In this document: piece by piece, positions 27,092-39,100 of the stretch
Numbering within the stretch: position 1 is the first letter of the stretch
Layout: each line of letters begins with the position of its first letter
Origin: JADLCX01 sp964630785
Lineage (GTDB): Bacteria; Planctomycetota; Phycisphaerae; Phycisphaerales; UBA1924
Reading direction: 5' to 3'
Length of the DNA: 64,000 bases
NCBI GenBank assembly: GCA_964630785.1
Contig: CAZVZG010000013.1
Coordinates: 72,001 to 136,000 of the forward strand
Position numbers and translations under genes: made by a program
The notes under the pieces: model-generated
Seen by the model: only the letters and a program-made list of their open reading frames with translations
Databases searched by the model: none
Told to the model about the DNA's origin: nothing

Positions 27092-28051
27092 TTACAGAAA
27101 AAGCCCGGCATCGCGGAAGCGCCGAAAGACCCAGGTTGCGATCTCAAAGAAGCCCTGATTGAGCCCGTAAGCCGTGGCGTCGATGGGCGTGGGCGTGAGT
27201 CGCAGGATCATACCCTTGTCGCCCAGGTCGGTGATAAGATCGTTGGGCCGGTTGCGCATCTTTAGCAGGTCCGCGATGAACCTCTCTTTGCCGCCGAGTT
27301 TCTCGAGGTGAATCGGCGAAAGGTACTGACCGGGGTACACGCCGCGAACCTTTTCGCGTCTGGCCTCGCGGGCCTGCTCCCAGAGCTCATGCTCAATGCG
27401 GAAGCGCACGCTGGACCAGTTGGAGGGGCCGCTTTCCTCAAAGCACCAGCCACCGCCATCCTCGCGGAAATAGTTCGCATCCATGAGCGAGTAGTACAGT
27501 TCTCCGTGTTTTATGAACGCCTGTATTATCTCATCTGAGAATTTAGTGGACGCACGCGTCATCAACCCTTTATGGTCCTCAGGAAACAGCGACGTCGACA
27601 CTCCGACAACGCACATGCAATCAAACTGAGTCCGTGGGTAAGTCACCGATGCGCCAATATGGATTGTCCATATATAGTCCATCGCGCGGTACGTTGGCGA
27701 TCGGTGGGCCTCTCGCGTAGCACTCACATAAACGAGCCCCATTCCGTCGCAGAATATGCCCGGCCGTTGAATGTCCCGACGGAAATCGGTTGTATCTAGT
27801 TCCAGCCTATGCCATTGCACATCTTCCGAGTATTTCCAAGGCATCTCCCCCATCGGACGATGCTCGCACACGATTGCCGCCTCGACCCTCTTCTGAAACT
27901 CCGCGCGATCTCCGAACGCGGACTCCAATACATCCAGTAGGCCCTCGAGTAGGCATTGAGGTTGCTCAAAGTCCGTCCGAAAATAGCCGACCACTTTCAG
28001 GTACTCTAGAGGCGGGAAGCGGGTGTTGGACTTATCACGGGCAGACGGCAT
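27092..28051 (-). CDS. Putative immunity protein of orphan module 2
   Basis: A 319-aa soluble protein I cannot assign to a family. Its ATG overlaps the stop of the orphan module 2 toxin frame by one base (TGATG), the arrangement expected of a toxin and its cognate immunity protein. Visible features are aromatic-rich strands (MDYIWTIHIGASVTYPRTQF), an ...YYSLMDANYF segment, and a C-terminal ATWVFRRFRDAGLFL. Several AT-rich patches, for example around 27520-27540 and 27658-27680, stand out from the very GC-rich surroundings and suggest recent acquisition. Confidence 0.6.
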   Translation of the reverse strand: MPSARDKSNTRFPPLEYLKVVGYFRTDFEQPQCLLEGLLDVLESAFGDRAEFQKRVEAAIVCEHRPMGEMPWKYSEDVQWHRLELDTTDFRRDIQRPGIFCDGMGLVYVSATREAHRSPTYRAMDYIWTIHIGASVTYPRTQFDCMCVVGVSTSLFPEDHKGLMTRASTKFSDEIIQAFIKHGELYYSLMDANYFREDGGGWCFEESGPSNWSSVRFRIEHELWEQAREARREKVRGVYPGQYLSPIHLEKLGGKERFIADLLKMRNRPNDLITDLGDKGMILRLTPTPIDATAYGLNQGFFEIATWVFRRFRDAGLFL

Positions 28052-29491
28052 CAGGGATGTTCCACAGGCAGTTCAACGACTTCAAAGCCCTGACGTCGGT
28101 ACATGCGTCCCATGTCACGTAGCTTCCGCTCGGCCGCTTTCCGGCTTTGCGACACCGCCGCCTCTCCAAGGATGATCCGCCGCGGCGGCACATACGCGAA
28201 ATAGTCCGGTCGCATCCTGCTGAGAGTATGGCCGGTGTGCGGATTGATCAACTGCCGATTGACCCTCACATGGAACCATCCGGCGCCGAACCCCCTCCCT
28301 TTGCCGATGAGCCGCCCGATCAGCCGCTGGTGCAAGCGCCCACCGTGCCGCAGCAACGACCGCATCGGGCTCCTAAATGCGGCGCTGGCGTAGCCGACAC
28401 CTTCGTTATCCTCGGCATAGTCCTGTTCCCGCGATCCCCCGTCATTGATATAGTAGTCTGCCGCCTCTTCAGCGAACAAGGCCAGATCCCGCAGCATCGC
28501 AACCGGACCCAACAGGCTCCATGCCTGCTCGTTCACCGCCCGCTCGACGTGTTCGTTAACAAGCTGCGAAACCCACTGATTACTATTGCGGGTGTGTCCT
28601 TCGTCGCTCTGTCCCCAATCCCCAGCCCAATCCGAGTCATAGCTAAGATTCAGCGAGTATTGGGAGACCAGGTCATTGGCCAGCTGGCCAAGCGTCAAGC
28701 CGACATCGATCCTATAACTCAGGCCGGTAGGATCGCGTCGGGTTTGCGGTGCGCACGCATACGCCGCATGGGCGTTCATCCCACCGCTAAAATGACTCTG
28801 CAGGTCCGGCGCCATGTCGAACGCGTGGATCGCCACACCCCCGAACGCCATCCCGCTCAGCACCGGCAACCCCAGCCCGTTGGGGTCGTTGCCCGTGAAG
28901 CGGCCCTCGGCCGGGTCGTACAGGCGGTTGCGGTTGTGGCACAGCGAGCGGTACGGGCCGGTCGCTTCGGTCCCGATCGGCACCGCCGAACCGATGTCCA
29001 GCGGGCCGTCCCACGGACGGTCGAAGCGCTCGGTCCGCAGGCCCTGGTGGCCCAGACGGCTCCCGATCGCGGCCGCGTGTGATTCGGTTGCCAATGAATC
29101 CGAGCCGGGCACAAACCGCTCGGCGGCGAGAAGGTCGCCGTAGGGAGTATACCCGTACTGCGCCACCACCCGCCCGATCGCGTCGGTCAACGCGATCACG
29201 TCGGCGTTGGCGTCGCTCAGCACATACAGGACCGTCGGGGCGGCGTCGTCGCCCGCGTCCTCCAGCCCGTTCCAGGCGTGCGCGTCGGTGTAGACCAGCT
29301 CGGCCGCGCAGTCGTCGACGTAGGCGCCGGGGTCGGCGTGCCAGAGGTACTCGCGTTCGAGGCGGCGGTCGGACCACGCCCAATCGCCCGAAGGGTTCGG
29401 CGTGGGCGGAGAACATCCCCCGCTCTCGCCGCTGGGGAGCGTGCCCGTGGCCCCGTCGCCGACGACCTCGCGCGCCGGGCGCGGAGCGGGC
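28051..29491 (-). pseudogene. Orphan RHS C-terminal module 2 with unclassified toxin tip
   Basis: A second detached RHS end. About 650 bp (roughly 28830-29480) are almost identical to 30990-31640 in the giant RHS gene. The homology ends only ~17 bases after the stop of the double-CXXCG gene. The frame opens after an in-frame TGA near 29492 and offers only internal GTG-type starts and no signal peptide. After a DPTGLS junction the tip is unique. Its end, FHVRVNRQLINPHTG and RMRPDYFAYVPPRRIILGEA followed by a basic helix, loosely resembles a PD-(D/E)xK nuclease layout, but the lysine after the second acidic residue is missing, so I leave it unclassified. The 319-aa immunity gene follows with a one-base overlap. 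Confidence 0.78.
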
Positions 29492-29496
29492 GCGGA

Positions 29497-30183
29497 TCAT
29501 CCCAATGTGAAGCGGCCCTTGGGTGGATCGCGCTCCGGCGGTATCGGGAAGCGTCTGTTCTTGAGCTTCCCCGTCCAACCGGGGTCGCCGGGCAGCGTGT
29601 CGCCGTCGTGCGGCTCGTCGAAGATCGACACCCGGTAGAGCTTCAAGTCGGGGAACTTGCGCTGAAGTTTGAGCGACTCGGCGAGCAGGCTCCGGATGTA
29701 GACCCTCCCGAGCACGTCCTGGTACACACCTCGCTCATTGAGGTCACGGCGCAGGACCGCGCCGCTGGCCCAGAACACTTGATTGAGGATCATGCCGCAG
29801 CCTTTGCATGTACGGTGCCGGCAATACTTCCCCCGGTGAGCCTCCAAGGCATACCCAGGCGGGGTGTACAGGGTTACATAGGGAGACTCGATCGGGTCAT
29901 CCTCCGGCTTTGTCTGAACGTAGCATCGACCGACAAACACATGTCGGCAATAGGGGGCAAGAAGGTCGTGCAACTCCTGGATCATCAGCCTGGGAAATCC
30001 GCCCGCCAATGCGACCGATCCGCTGGGCATCCGCCGCACGACCACGTCGACACCCGTGGGTCGAGTGAACTTCTTGGGGTCCGGCCAGCCGCAGATTGAA
30101 CACTTGATGGTGCGAATATACCACGCTTTCCACTCCGGAGCGTGCTCGACCACCGAGTCCTTTCGGGAGAATAGCTCGTACAT
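29497..30183 (-). CDS. Double-CXXCG motif (SitI6-like) immunity protein
   Basis: A 228-aa protein with two zinc-binding-like motifs, CSICG (about residues 28-32) and CKGCG, and a layout (MYELFSRKDS..., WKAWYIRTIKCSICGW) like the double-CXXCG family known from Myxococcus, where SitI6 proteins protect against SitA6 toxins. I start it at ATG 30183, 14 bases after the RHS stop; a TTG at 30204 would overlap that stop but adds residues unlike the family. It directly follows the giant RHS gene, so it is almost certainly the cognate immunity gene of that toxin tip. Confidence 0.8.
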   Translation of the reverse strand: MYELFSRKDSVVEHAPEWKAWYIRTIKCSICGWPDPKKFTRPTGVDVVVRRMPSGSVALAGGFPRLMIQELHDLLAPYCRHVFVGRCYVQTKPEDDPIESPYVTLYTPPGYALEAHRGKYCRHRTCKGCGMILNQVFWASGAVLRRDLNERGVYQDVLGRVYIRSLLAESLKLQRKFPDLKLYRVSIFDEPHDGDTLPGDPGWTGKLKNRRFPIPPERDPPKGRFTLG

Positions 30184-30196
30184 GCATTCCGTACTT

Positions 30197-33100
30197 TTAG
30201 TCAAGGTCGAACGACTCCTCGATCGCTTGCTTCATCCCTTCGCTCAGGCCGGAGACGTTGTGCCGCCTCTCGAAGTCCTTGGTCAAGCGCTTGAGCGTGG
30301 GCAGGACCCGTCTGAGCTTGGAGGGATTCGCCTCCGCCCACACCCGCCAAGCATCTCTTGGTGCCGTGAACGCCGGGCAACCCAACAACCTCGTCATTCC
30401 CCTACTGACGAACACGTGGTACGCACCGTGCAGGGCCACGGGCACCCTCGCCACCACCTTCGACTGGATCCGCAGGATCCTCCCCAGGTATTTCGGGAGC
30501 AGGTGGTGCAGGTGCGCCAATCCCCGCACGACCCGGCCCCCCACCCGGATCGTCCGGACGGCTTGCCGGGTGACCGAGGCGCTGCCCGCCATGAACTGGT
30601 CGCCGCCGCCGAGGAGATCGACCCCGAGGTCCCAGAGGTCTTCCCAAGCGCTGAACGGATCGATCGTGTCTTTAATCCACGACTCGGCGTGCTGCTGGAG
30701 GATCTCGCCGAGCCAGGCGTTGTTCGTCCGCGTGTGCCAGTCGTCGGGCAGCGACCAGTCCCCGGCCCACTCCGCGTTCCAACTCTCATTGTCCGCGTAG
30801 GTGTTGACGAGGTCGAAGGCCAACGCGCCGATGCGAAATCCGGGCCCGATCGCGTACGTAAATACATCAATACCAACGAGGCCCTGAGGATCGCGAACGC
30901 TCAGCGGTGCGGACCCGTACGCGACATGAGCGTTCATGCCGTCGGCGTAGTGGTCCTCAACATCCGGCGTCACATCGAACGCATGGATCGCCACGCCCCC
31001 GAACGCCAACCCGCTAAGCACCGGCAAACCCAACCCGTTGGGGTCGTTGCCCGTGAAGCGGCCTTCGGCCGGGTCGTACAGGCGGTTGCGGTTGTGGCAC
31101 AGCGAGCGGTACGGGCCGGTCGCTTCGGTCCCGATCGGCACCGCCGAACCGATGTCCAGCGGGCCGTCCCACGGACGGTCGAAGCGCTCGGTCCGCAGGC
31201 CCTGGTGGCCCAGACGGCTCCCGATCGCGGCCGCGTGTGATTCGGTTGCCAATGAATCCGAGCCGGGCACAAACCGCTCGGCGGCGAGAAGGTCGCCGTA
31301 GGGAGTATACCCGTACTGCGCCACCACCCGCCCGATCGCGTCGGTCAACGCGATCACGTCGGCGTTGGCGTCGCTCAGCACATACAGGACCGTCGGGGCG
31401 GCGTCGTCGCCCGCGTCCTCCAGCCCGTTCCAGGCGTGCGCGTCGGTGTAGACCAGCTCGGCCGCGCAGTCGTCGACGTAGGCGCCGGGGTCGGCGTGCC
31501 AGAGGTACTCGCGTTCGAGGCGGCGGTCGGACCACGCCCAATCGCCCGAAGGGTTCGGCGTGGGCAGAGAACATGCCCCGCTCTCGCCGCTGGGGAGCTG
31601 GCCCGTGGCCCCGTCGCCGACGACCTCGCGCGCCGGGCGCGCCAGGAACGGCGCGCCCGCGCCGCCCCCGCCCCCCCCGGCCCCCCCCGGAACCCGACCG
31701 GCCACGCTGGCCCAGCCCACCTCCTGCACCACGCGCACGCCGTCGTAATAAAGATCGGTGATCGCCAGCCGCTCGCCGCTGGCGGAGTTCGGCCGCTGCG
31801 TGCGGATCAGGCGGCCCAGGGCATCATAAGAATAATGCGCGATCAGCCGTCCCGGCTGCCCCGAGGCCGGCACGTTGTAGGTGCCGTCCGGGTTGAAGCT
31901 CGGTTCCCCGACCATCCGGCGCACCCGCACCACGCGCCCCAGGGCGTCGTGGTCGTACACCACACGTCCGTCGTACACCATCCGCCCCGCCGGGTCGTAG
32001 GCGTAATCGATCTCCAGAGGCTCGGCCGCGGCCGGCGGAGCGGTCGAGTGGTCCGTCAGGGCATAGACCTGTGAATCGACCTCGTTGCGCGCATCGGTCT
32101 TGTGCGTGCGTCCGGTCTCGATGCCCGTCGGATTGCCCAGGGCGTCGAAGCGCTGCTCGTGGAATCCCAAGCCCGTGGTGTCGGCGGCCGGGACGGTCCA
32201 GTTGCCCAGTTCGTCGAGCGTCCAGCTTTGTTGGAGCGCGCGGGTGTTGACGGCGTCAAAGCCCCAGGAGGCGTTGAGCGTGCCGCCGGCCGCGCTGACC
32301 AGGCGGGAGAACCCGTCGTAGGTGTACGTCCACGAGCGATCGGAGCCGGTGGTGCCCGCCCCACCCCCACCACCCCCACCACCACCGGTCGCCTGCTGCT
32401 GGGTGACCCGCTCGCCGATGAGCGTGCCGCCGTGGAAATCGTCGTATTGAAGCTGGCGTCGCGCCCGGGTGTCCTGATCCAGGGGCGAGAGGCCCCACAG
32501 ATAGTTCAGGTCGCGCACGCGCCCGAAGCGGTCCAGGCCGCTGAGGGCGGGGTGGCCGGTCAGCAATGCGACGTCGCCGTTGCCGTGCGCGAAGTCCTGG
32601 ACGATCGCGTCCGGCTGCGTGCCTGGGTCGGTGCTCGGGCCGAGCGTGAGGCCGGCGCGCATGGCGGCGCCGGCGTAGGCGTACTTCGCAATCGGGAGCG
32701 AGGAGCCGGACCCGTCCTGCGCGGTGCGCCAGGCCAGGCTCTGGACACGGTGCAATGAATCGTCCACCCAGGAAGCGTCGGCCTGCCCGGTGTAGGGCGT
32801 GCCGTACCCGTAGTCCAGGCGTCCCCGGTGCTGCGATCCGGCGCCAGCCGAGCCATCGGCCCCGGCCCCCCAGGGGTAGTCCATCGCGGCCAGTCGCGGC
32901 ACGACGAGAGGTCCGGCGGCCGGGGTGGACGGCGGGCCGGTGGCCACCACCGTGTACTGCCATTGATATTGAAGGGCCGCGACGCTGCTCTCGGCGGCCG
33001 CGCCGTGCAGGAGCCGCTCGGACAAGAGATTCCCGAACGAGTCGTGCTCGAAGAGGCTGGTCGCGACGGGATAGAAGCAGCCGAGGGTTCGGTCCTGAGC

Positions 33101-36100
33101 CTCGGCCGTGGCCTTGACGAGCCGATCGAGGGGGTCGTAGAAGAAGCGGGTCCGCTCGACGGAGTCGGCGACGTCGACGCCGCCGCTGACGACGTCCATG
33201 CCCGTGCGCCGACCGAGTTGATCGTAGGAGAAACGGAGCGTGCGCTTGACGGGCGACGTCGATTCGGGCACGCGTGCGAGCTCGGATCGGGAATGGATCA
33301 TGCCGTCGAGCGTGTACTCGAACTGGATATCCAGGCCGTCGTTGACCGTCACGTCCCACACCCGCGCGCAGTCGGACCCGGCGCTGAAATAGCAGGCCAG
33401 AAAGTCGAACAGGTCCTGGACGGTCACGTCGCCGGACCCGTTGAAGTCGGCCTCGGGATCGAGTGCGAAATACAGGGCCAGGAAGTCGAATAGATCCTGG
33501 ACCGAAACCCCGCCGCCGTTGACATCGCACGCGCAGCCGCCGGCCGGGAAGCGGATGCCGCGGAGCAGGTCGTAGTCCGCTGAGACGGTCGAGCCGTCGG
33601 CGGGATCAATGATCAGCGCGCTGGTGCCAGGACTGCCGTTGGGCCCGGACTCCCCGTACACAAGCTCGGTGATCTGGATGGTGGGGTCGTCGTTGTTGTG
33701 GAACCGTGGAAACGGCGAATCCGTGGTGAAATGCCCCGGGTGCGGGGCGCCGATCTTGACGAGCCGGCCGTCCCGGTAGTGATAAGCCACGACCTGCGCC
33801 GCGTTGAGGTCGAGCTGGTTCCCCGCCGGGAAGGTCTGCTCCATGACCACGCGGCCGAGCCCGTCGTAGATCTTCGCCGTCCGCGAGCCGCTGGGGGCGC
33901 GGGTTTCCACGATCCGCCCGGCGTTGTCGTACGCGGTCGTGGAAATCTGCGCGAACTCGGCGTGCTGCGGGCCCATCCACCCGGCCTCCCAACGTCGCGT
34001 CACGTCATTCCAGGTCGGGACCGACCCGAACACGCTCCCGACTTTGCTGGGGACCTCCGGCGGATCGGCCGTGAGATTGGCGAAGACGCCGTTTGGACGC
34101 GATGGATCGGGCGTGGCCTCGAACCATCCCGTGCCCAGACTCGCCGTCGCGATGGGGCGGGCCTCGTCGTCATACCACGTCAGCGTGTCCGTGCGGACGG
34201 CATTCCCGCCGGGCCCGGAGGTGAGGGCGCTCACGTCCGCGGGGCCCGGCTCGGCATTGATGCGGACGATGTGGGAGGTCCGCTCAACCTGACCGTTCTC
34301 GTGGTACGCGTTGTCGGTCCGCTCGATCTCGTAGCCGTTGTCGCCGGTGATGCCGGGAAGCTCGCCGCGCATGACGGACGTTGACACCAACCGACCCAGC
34401 GCGTCGTAGGTCATGCGTTCCCACCGCCCGGAGGAGGAGATGCGAACGGTGACGCTGCCGTTGTGGTCGTAGTACATCCGCGTGGACTGGTGCGCCAGCA
34501 CGCCGAGTTGGGCCGACTGCTCCGTGTCGTACTCGATCGTTTCCTCCAGCTGGCCGCGGTCGTTGTAAAGATTCTCGGTGAGGCGCAGCGGGTGCGCAGC
34601 GAGGATGTCCTGAGCCGTCGGGTCACCGAGCGTGTAAACGTCGCGGCCGCGCGGGTTGACGGCCGACGTGCGCATTGCCTCGGCCTCGGAGGGGGCAAAG
34701 ACGGCCGTGAAACGCACGCGATCCTGGTGGTCGTACCAGGTGTACTCAGCCCGGAGGAGCTTCCGCGAGTCTCCGGGCGAGGTGTCCGCCTCGCCAAACG
34801 TGGGTTTGCGAGGATCGGGGTCTGGCTGCGGGCGAGCGTGCCCAGCCAGCTGCCCCGCGGTCGGCTGGCCGTAGACCTCGGCCGCGCAGCGCCGACCACG
34901 CCGGTCGTACCCGTAGGCCTCCTCCCAGCCGGTGATGTCGGAGAGCATGCCGCTTCCGCCGCGGCCGTGATAGTCGGTCTGGTTGCACAGCACCAGGTTG
35001 CGGTAGCGGCGTGTGAGCACGGGCTGGCGGATGTTGTTGATGCCCTCGCCGTACACATGGCGGGCGGTGAGGGCCATGTTGTCTGTTCCAGTGTGTTCCT
35101 GCCAGCAGAGCGAACGATCCGAGGTTCCCTTGAACTCGGCGATCACCTGGCCAAGGGGAGAGCTCACCGTCCGCCGGAGAGTCTGCGACGGCTCGATCCG
35201 CTTGTCGACCAGGCCGAAGTCGGTGTAGGTGGCGACACGCTGGATCTCCTCGGTGCGAGGAACGCCGGTCACATCGTCGGTCAGCCCGACGGCGCGGACT
35301 TTGGTCGGGCGCCCCGCCTGGTCGTACTCCGGGACGACCGCAGCGATCGTGGTGAAGGCGACATGGTTCGTGATCCCGTCGGGGAGGTCGAGCGAGACAG
35401 AGGCCCCGTTCGAGTCTTGGGCCTTAAACATCTCCGGGGTTGCCTGCAGGCCCGTCCCTTGTGCGAACGTGGGAACGCCGTCCGCGATCGACAGCGAACC
35501 GTCCCATTGCACCGACCATGTCCGCATCGTGCGCCCAGAGAGCACCGTCGCGAGCTGGCCGGCCTTGCGGGTGACCCAAGCACGGGTTGCTGGGGCGCTC
35601 TCAGTCGCTGGGGCGACTTCGATATACGCGGCGTCGAGGTAGACCGTCGAGATCCTCGCGCTGTGGTCGTCTATACCGGGTTCGGGCGGATTACTATCAA
35701 GGACATGGACCGGCCGCACAACGTAGAAGTCGTAGCGGCCGTCCGGCTTGGACACGATCTCCAGCCGTCCCTCCCCGTCATAGGCGTACGCGGTGGTCCG
35801 GTTGAGCGGCGGCGATAGGTGCTGCGTCGAGTCGGGAAGCTCGCGATGCGCGAACTCAGCGACCGCACCGACATAACCCCCAATCGCCCCGGATGTCGGG
35901 AGGCGTTCCTGGCCGGTCCCGTAAGTCAGCTGGCTCCACTCATCTCCGAGTGCCTCGGCTGCGGCCGTGCCGGTCCCGTCCGCCTTGATGTCCGCGTCCA
36001 CGATCTCGATGACTTTCCGCCCGGCCGCGTCGTACCCGTAGACATCGACGTAGATCGTGGAGGCGTCCGCCGCCGCGATCGGCACGCCATCATCATCGAC

Positions 36101-39100
36101 GCCCTCGCAGAGTCCGTAACTGCGGCCGATCAGAAGCCCTTCTTTGTTGAAGAACTTCGACTCAAAGGGCATGAGTCGCGTGACAGCGCCCGGCCACGGC
36201 GAGGCCGGGGCCTGCGAGTTGGTTTCTCGCTTGATGCGCTTGCGGCTATCGGGACCGTCGGAATCGAGGTAATAGGCCACATGCCGATTCGTGCCCATGG
36301 TCGTCTGTTCGGCACCTCCCGCATCCAGCACGAACCACCTGCGGCTCTTGACCTGTTGGTTGTCGTCATAGGTCATGTCCGACAGATGCCGCGGCGCACC
36401 GTTGAGGCCCTCTTTGACGCTGACGCCCGTCACCAGTCCCGACTGCACAGTGCGTTGGGGATTGGATGGGTAGTCTGGGTCGGTTGCTTCGTAGTCGAGA
36501 TAGTCGTAGAGCCTGATGAGCCCGCGATCGGCGCTTACACAGTTGCCGTTGTTATTGCAGCCGGGCTGGCAGCCGCCGGAAGAGATCATCCCGCCCTGAA
36601 TGTCGTAGATGTAGCCCACGCCCCAGCCCAGTGTGCGGTGCTCCTTGAGTCGGAGCCCGATCTCCACGTTGAGCTGCCCGCCGTTCCCATCGGGCGTGGA
36701 GGAGTTTGTTTGCTCGTAAACAAACTGCTCTGTCGGCCCGAACGCGTCGAAGCCGCCGGCCTGGTAGTCCCAGTTGCGCTCAAAGAGCACCAGCCCCGCC
36801 GGGTTGAGCCCGACCACCTGCCGCTGTTGAGGGACCATGATGTGATTCTGGATCCCGTCCGCGTCGCACCCATAGAGGTCGCTTAGGGTTTCCGTGTCCT
36901 CCAAGTACAAATACCGCATCATGTAGGGCCGACGAGACTTTCGCGGGCCCTTGCCGGCGCATGCGCCGTCGTGACGGTCGACCATCGTGATGAACATCGG
37001 CTGGTCGAGCGGCGCGGGGACGAGCGGTACTTGCGGTTCTCCATTCGGTCCAGGTATTAGTTCGCTCACGGTGTACGAGCTCTCCTGAAGCGAGTCGTTG
37101 ATCGCAAGCCGTCGCCACGAGAACGGGAACAGCGTATACGTATCCGGCAGGTCCACTTCGGTGTAACGCTGAGTGCAAAGGCCGGCTCCACAATCAGGTG
37201 GGCCAATGCCGAAGTCCATCTCGAAACTAGGTGGATGCACACCCAGGTACATCAGGTCGTAGGTCCCGTCCGCCGCTCCCCCATCCTGGATGCGCACGCG
37301 CCCCACTAGGCCCACGCCTTGGCCTCCACCATCCCGCACGAAGATCCGCTTTCGTTCGACCTGACTGAGGACACATTGTCCGATCAGCCCTAATCGCACC
37401 CAGAGTGACTGCCCGGCGGTTGGGCGTTCCGACGTAATCCAGCCCGTCGGATGTGAACGGAGCGGCTGCCAGTCCAGCGTGAGGTTGGCCATCTCGGCGT
37501 AGCTGCGGCGGTTGCGAGCCACGCGCTCGGTGCTCTCGCTCGTGGGATCGAACACGCTGTTGATGCTCGTCGAGTTGTTGTCTTTCATCGCGCGGCGGAG
37601 CCGGTCGTCGCGCAGGATGTGCTTGAGCTTGGGAACGACGCGCTCGTAGGTGTGGTCGTCTTGACCCTCCAACGAGAAGCAGTTTGTTCCATCGAGTCCC
37701 AGCGCTCTGGCCGAGGGGCTCTGCCATTCGCTCGGATGGAGCAGCCGCGTGGGCTCGTCCAGGTGCGTCGCGTAGAGGTAGCCCGTGTAGGTCGTGTGCC
37801 CCGGATCGGAACTCGGCTCAGGATCGGAACCCTGATCGGTCCTCTCCGTCTTTTCGACACGCAGCAGGCAGGGCGTGATGCGGGGCGCAATCACTTCTTC
37901 CAGATCGCCGTTGTTTCGGGTCACGGTGCGTGTCTTGAGGGGTGTTCCCCAGAAAAGAATTCCCGGCACGTCGGACACCCGCTCCGAGCCAAACTCCGTG
38001 TACTGCGCGGGAGTCACGCCCGCCACGTCCAGGCAACTGTCCGGGTCCTCGGGATCGGGATCAGGCACACAACACGTCTGCCCGGAGGCGTCGGCCGGCA
38101 TCCAGTATGCGCGCGGCGAGTGGCAGGCCCCAAGCGGCTTGATGGTCTCGTCATACGTGAACCTGATCCGGTAGCGCCAGTTGTCCGGCACTGCCCAGTT
38201 CAGGTACTGCTGGATCTTGCCCTCCGTCCAGTTCGGATCATCCTGAACATCCAGGCTTGGGTACGGCACAAGTGGCGAGTGCGACTGAATAACGAACGCA
38301 TCCGCGGGCAACGTCCACGCATTCTCATTCTCCGCCACTGTTGCGCCGTCGTCGCCCTTGTACACAAACACGGCGTGCAGGGCGTTCTGCAGGAACCACT
38401 TCGACTCCGCATCGTGAGTGGCCGTCAGCTCGGGGGCGATGGCGACCGGCAGAGCCCCCTCGGCCGCGGCGGGAACGGGCGGCGGCGGCCACGGCGACGG
38501 TTCCCGCCACAGGTCCGGGGCCCAGGTGCGGAACGAGCGGTGGACGTACAACAGCGTCCACTCCAGCGTCTCGGTTTCACCCACACGACGGTAGAGCTTC
38601 ACCCGTTGGATCTGCCCTCTCTCGGCGCAGGTATGCACGCACGATTCGCACTCCTCGCCCGGATTCACGCTGTACTTCCGGATCGGGCAGTGAGAGATGA
38701 CCGCTCTGTTTCCGAATCGATCGACAATGGACTCCAGCAGTGCGACCAGCGGCGTGCCCAAGCCACCGCCCGCCTGGCTGGGAGGGTGTACGACGAGGCC
38801 GCCGACGGTGGTCACTCGCGGGCTGGCGTGCGCTCTGGCCGCAAGAAGATTCCCGGCCACGTCCGTGAGCGGGCTCGTGGGCTCGTCCTGGATCCGGAAC
38901 TTGTACGTCACCGACTCGCCCTGCAACCTGACTTTGATGGATGCGGGCTGTTGTGTCCACTCCCACCGCGCCGGCGAGTCGCCCGTCGCTTCGTGGTAAA
39001 CGCCCGCCGGCACCGGATCCGCTCCCTCCGGCTCGCGCCAAGTCATGATGGCGTCAAACCAGGCGGGGGCGATGTAGTTGCCGGTCTGAACGTCCTGCGT

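Noticed and set aside
28051..28250. Assignment of the orphan module 2 tip to the PD-(D/E)xK nucleases
   Set aside because: The acidic pair is present but the lysine expected after the second acidic residue is not visible.
30256..31301. Plus-strand open frames opposite the RHS core copies
   Set aside because: They recur identically opposite every RHS copy and are antisense shadows.
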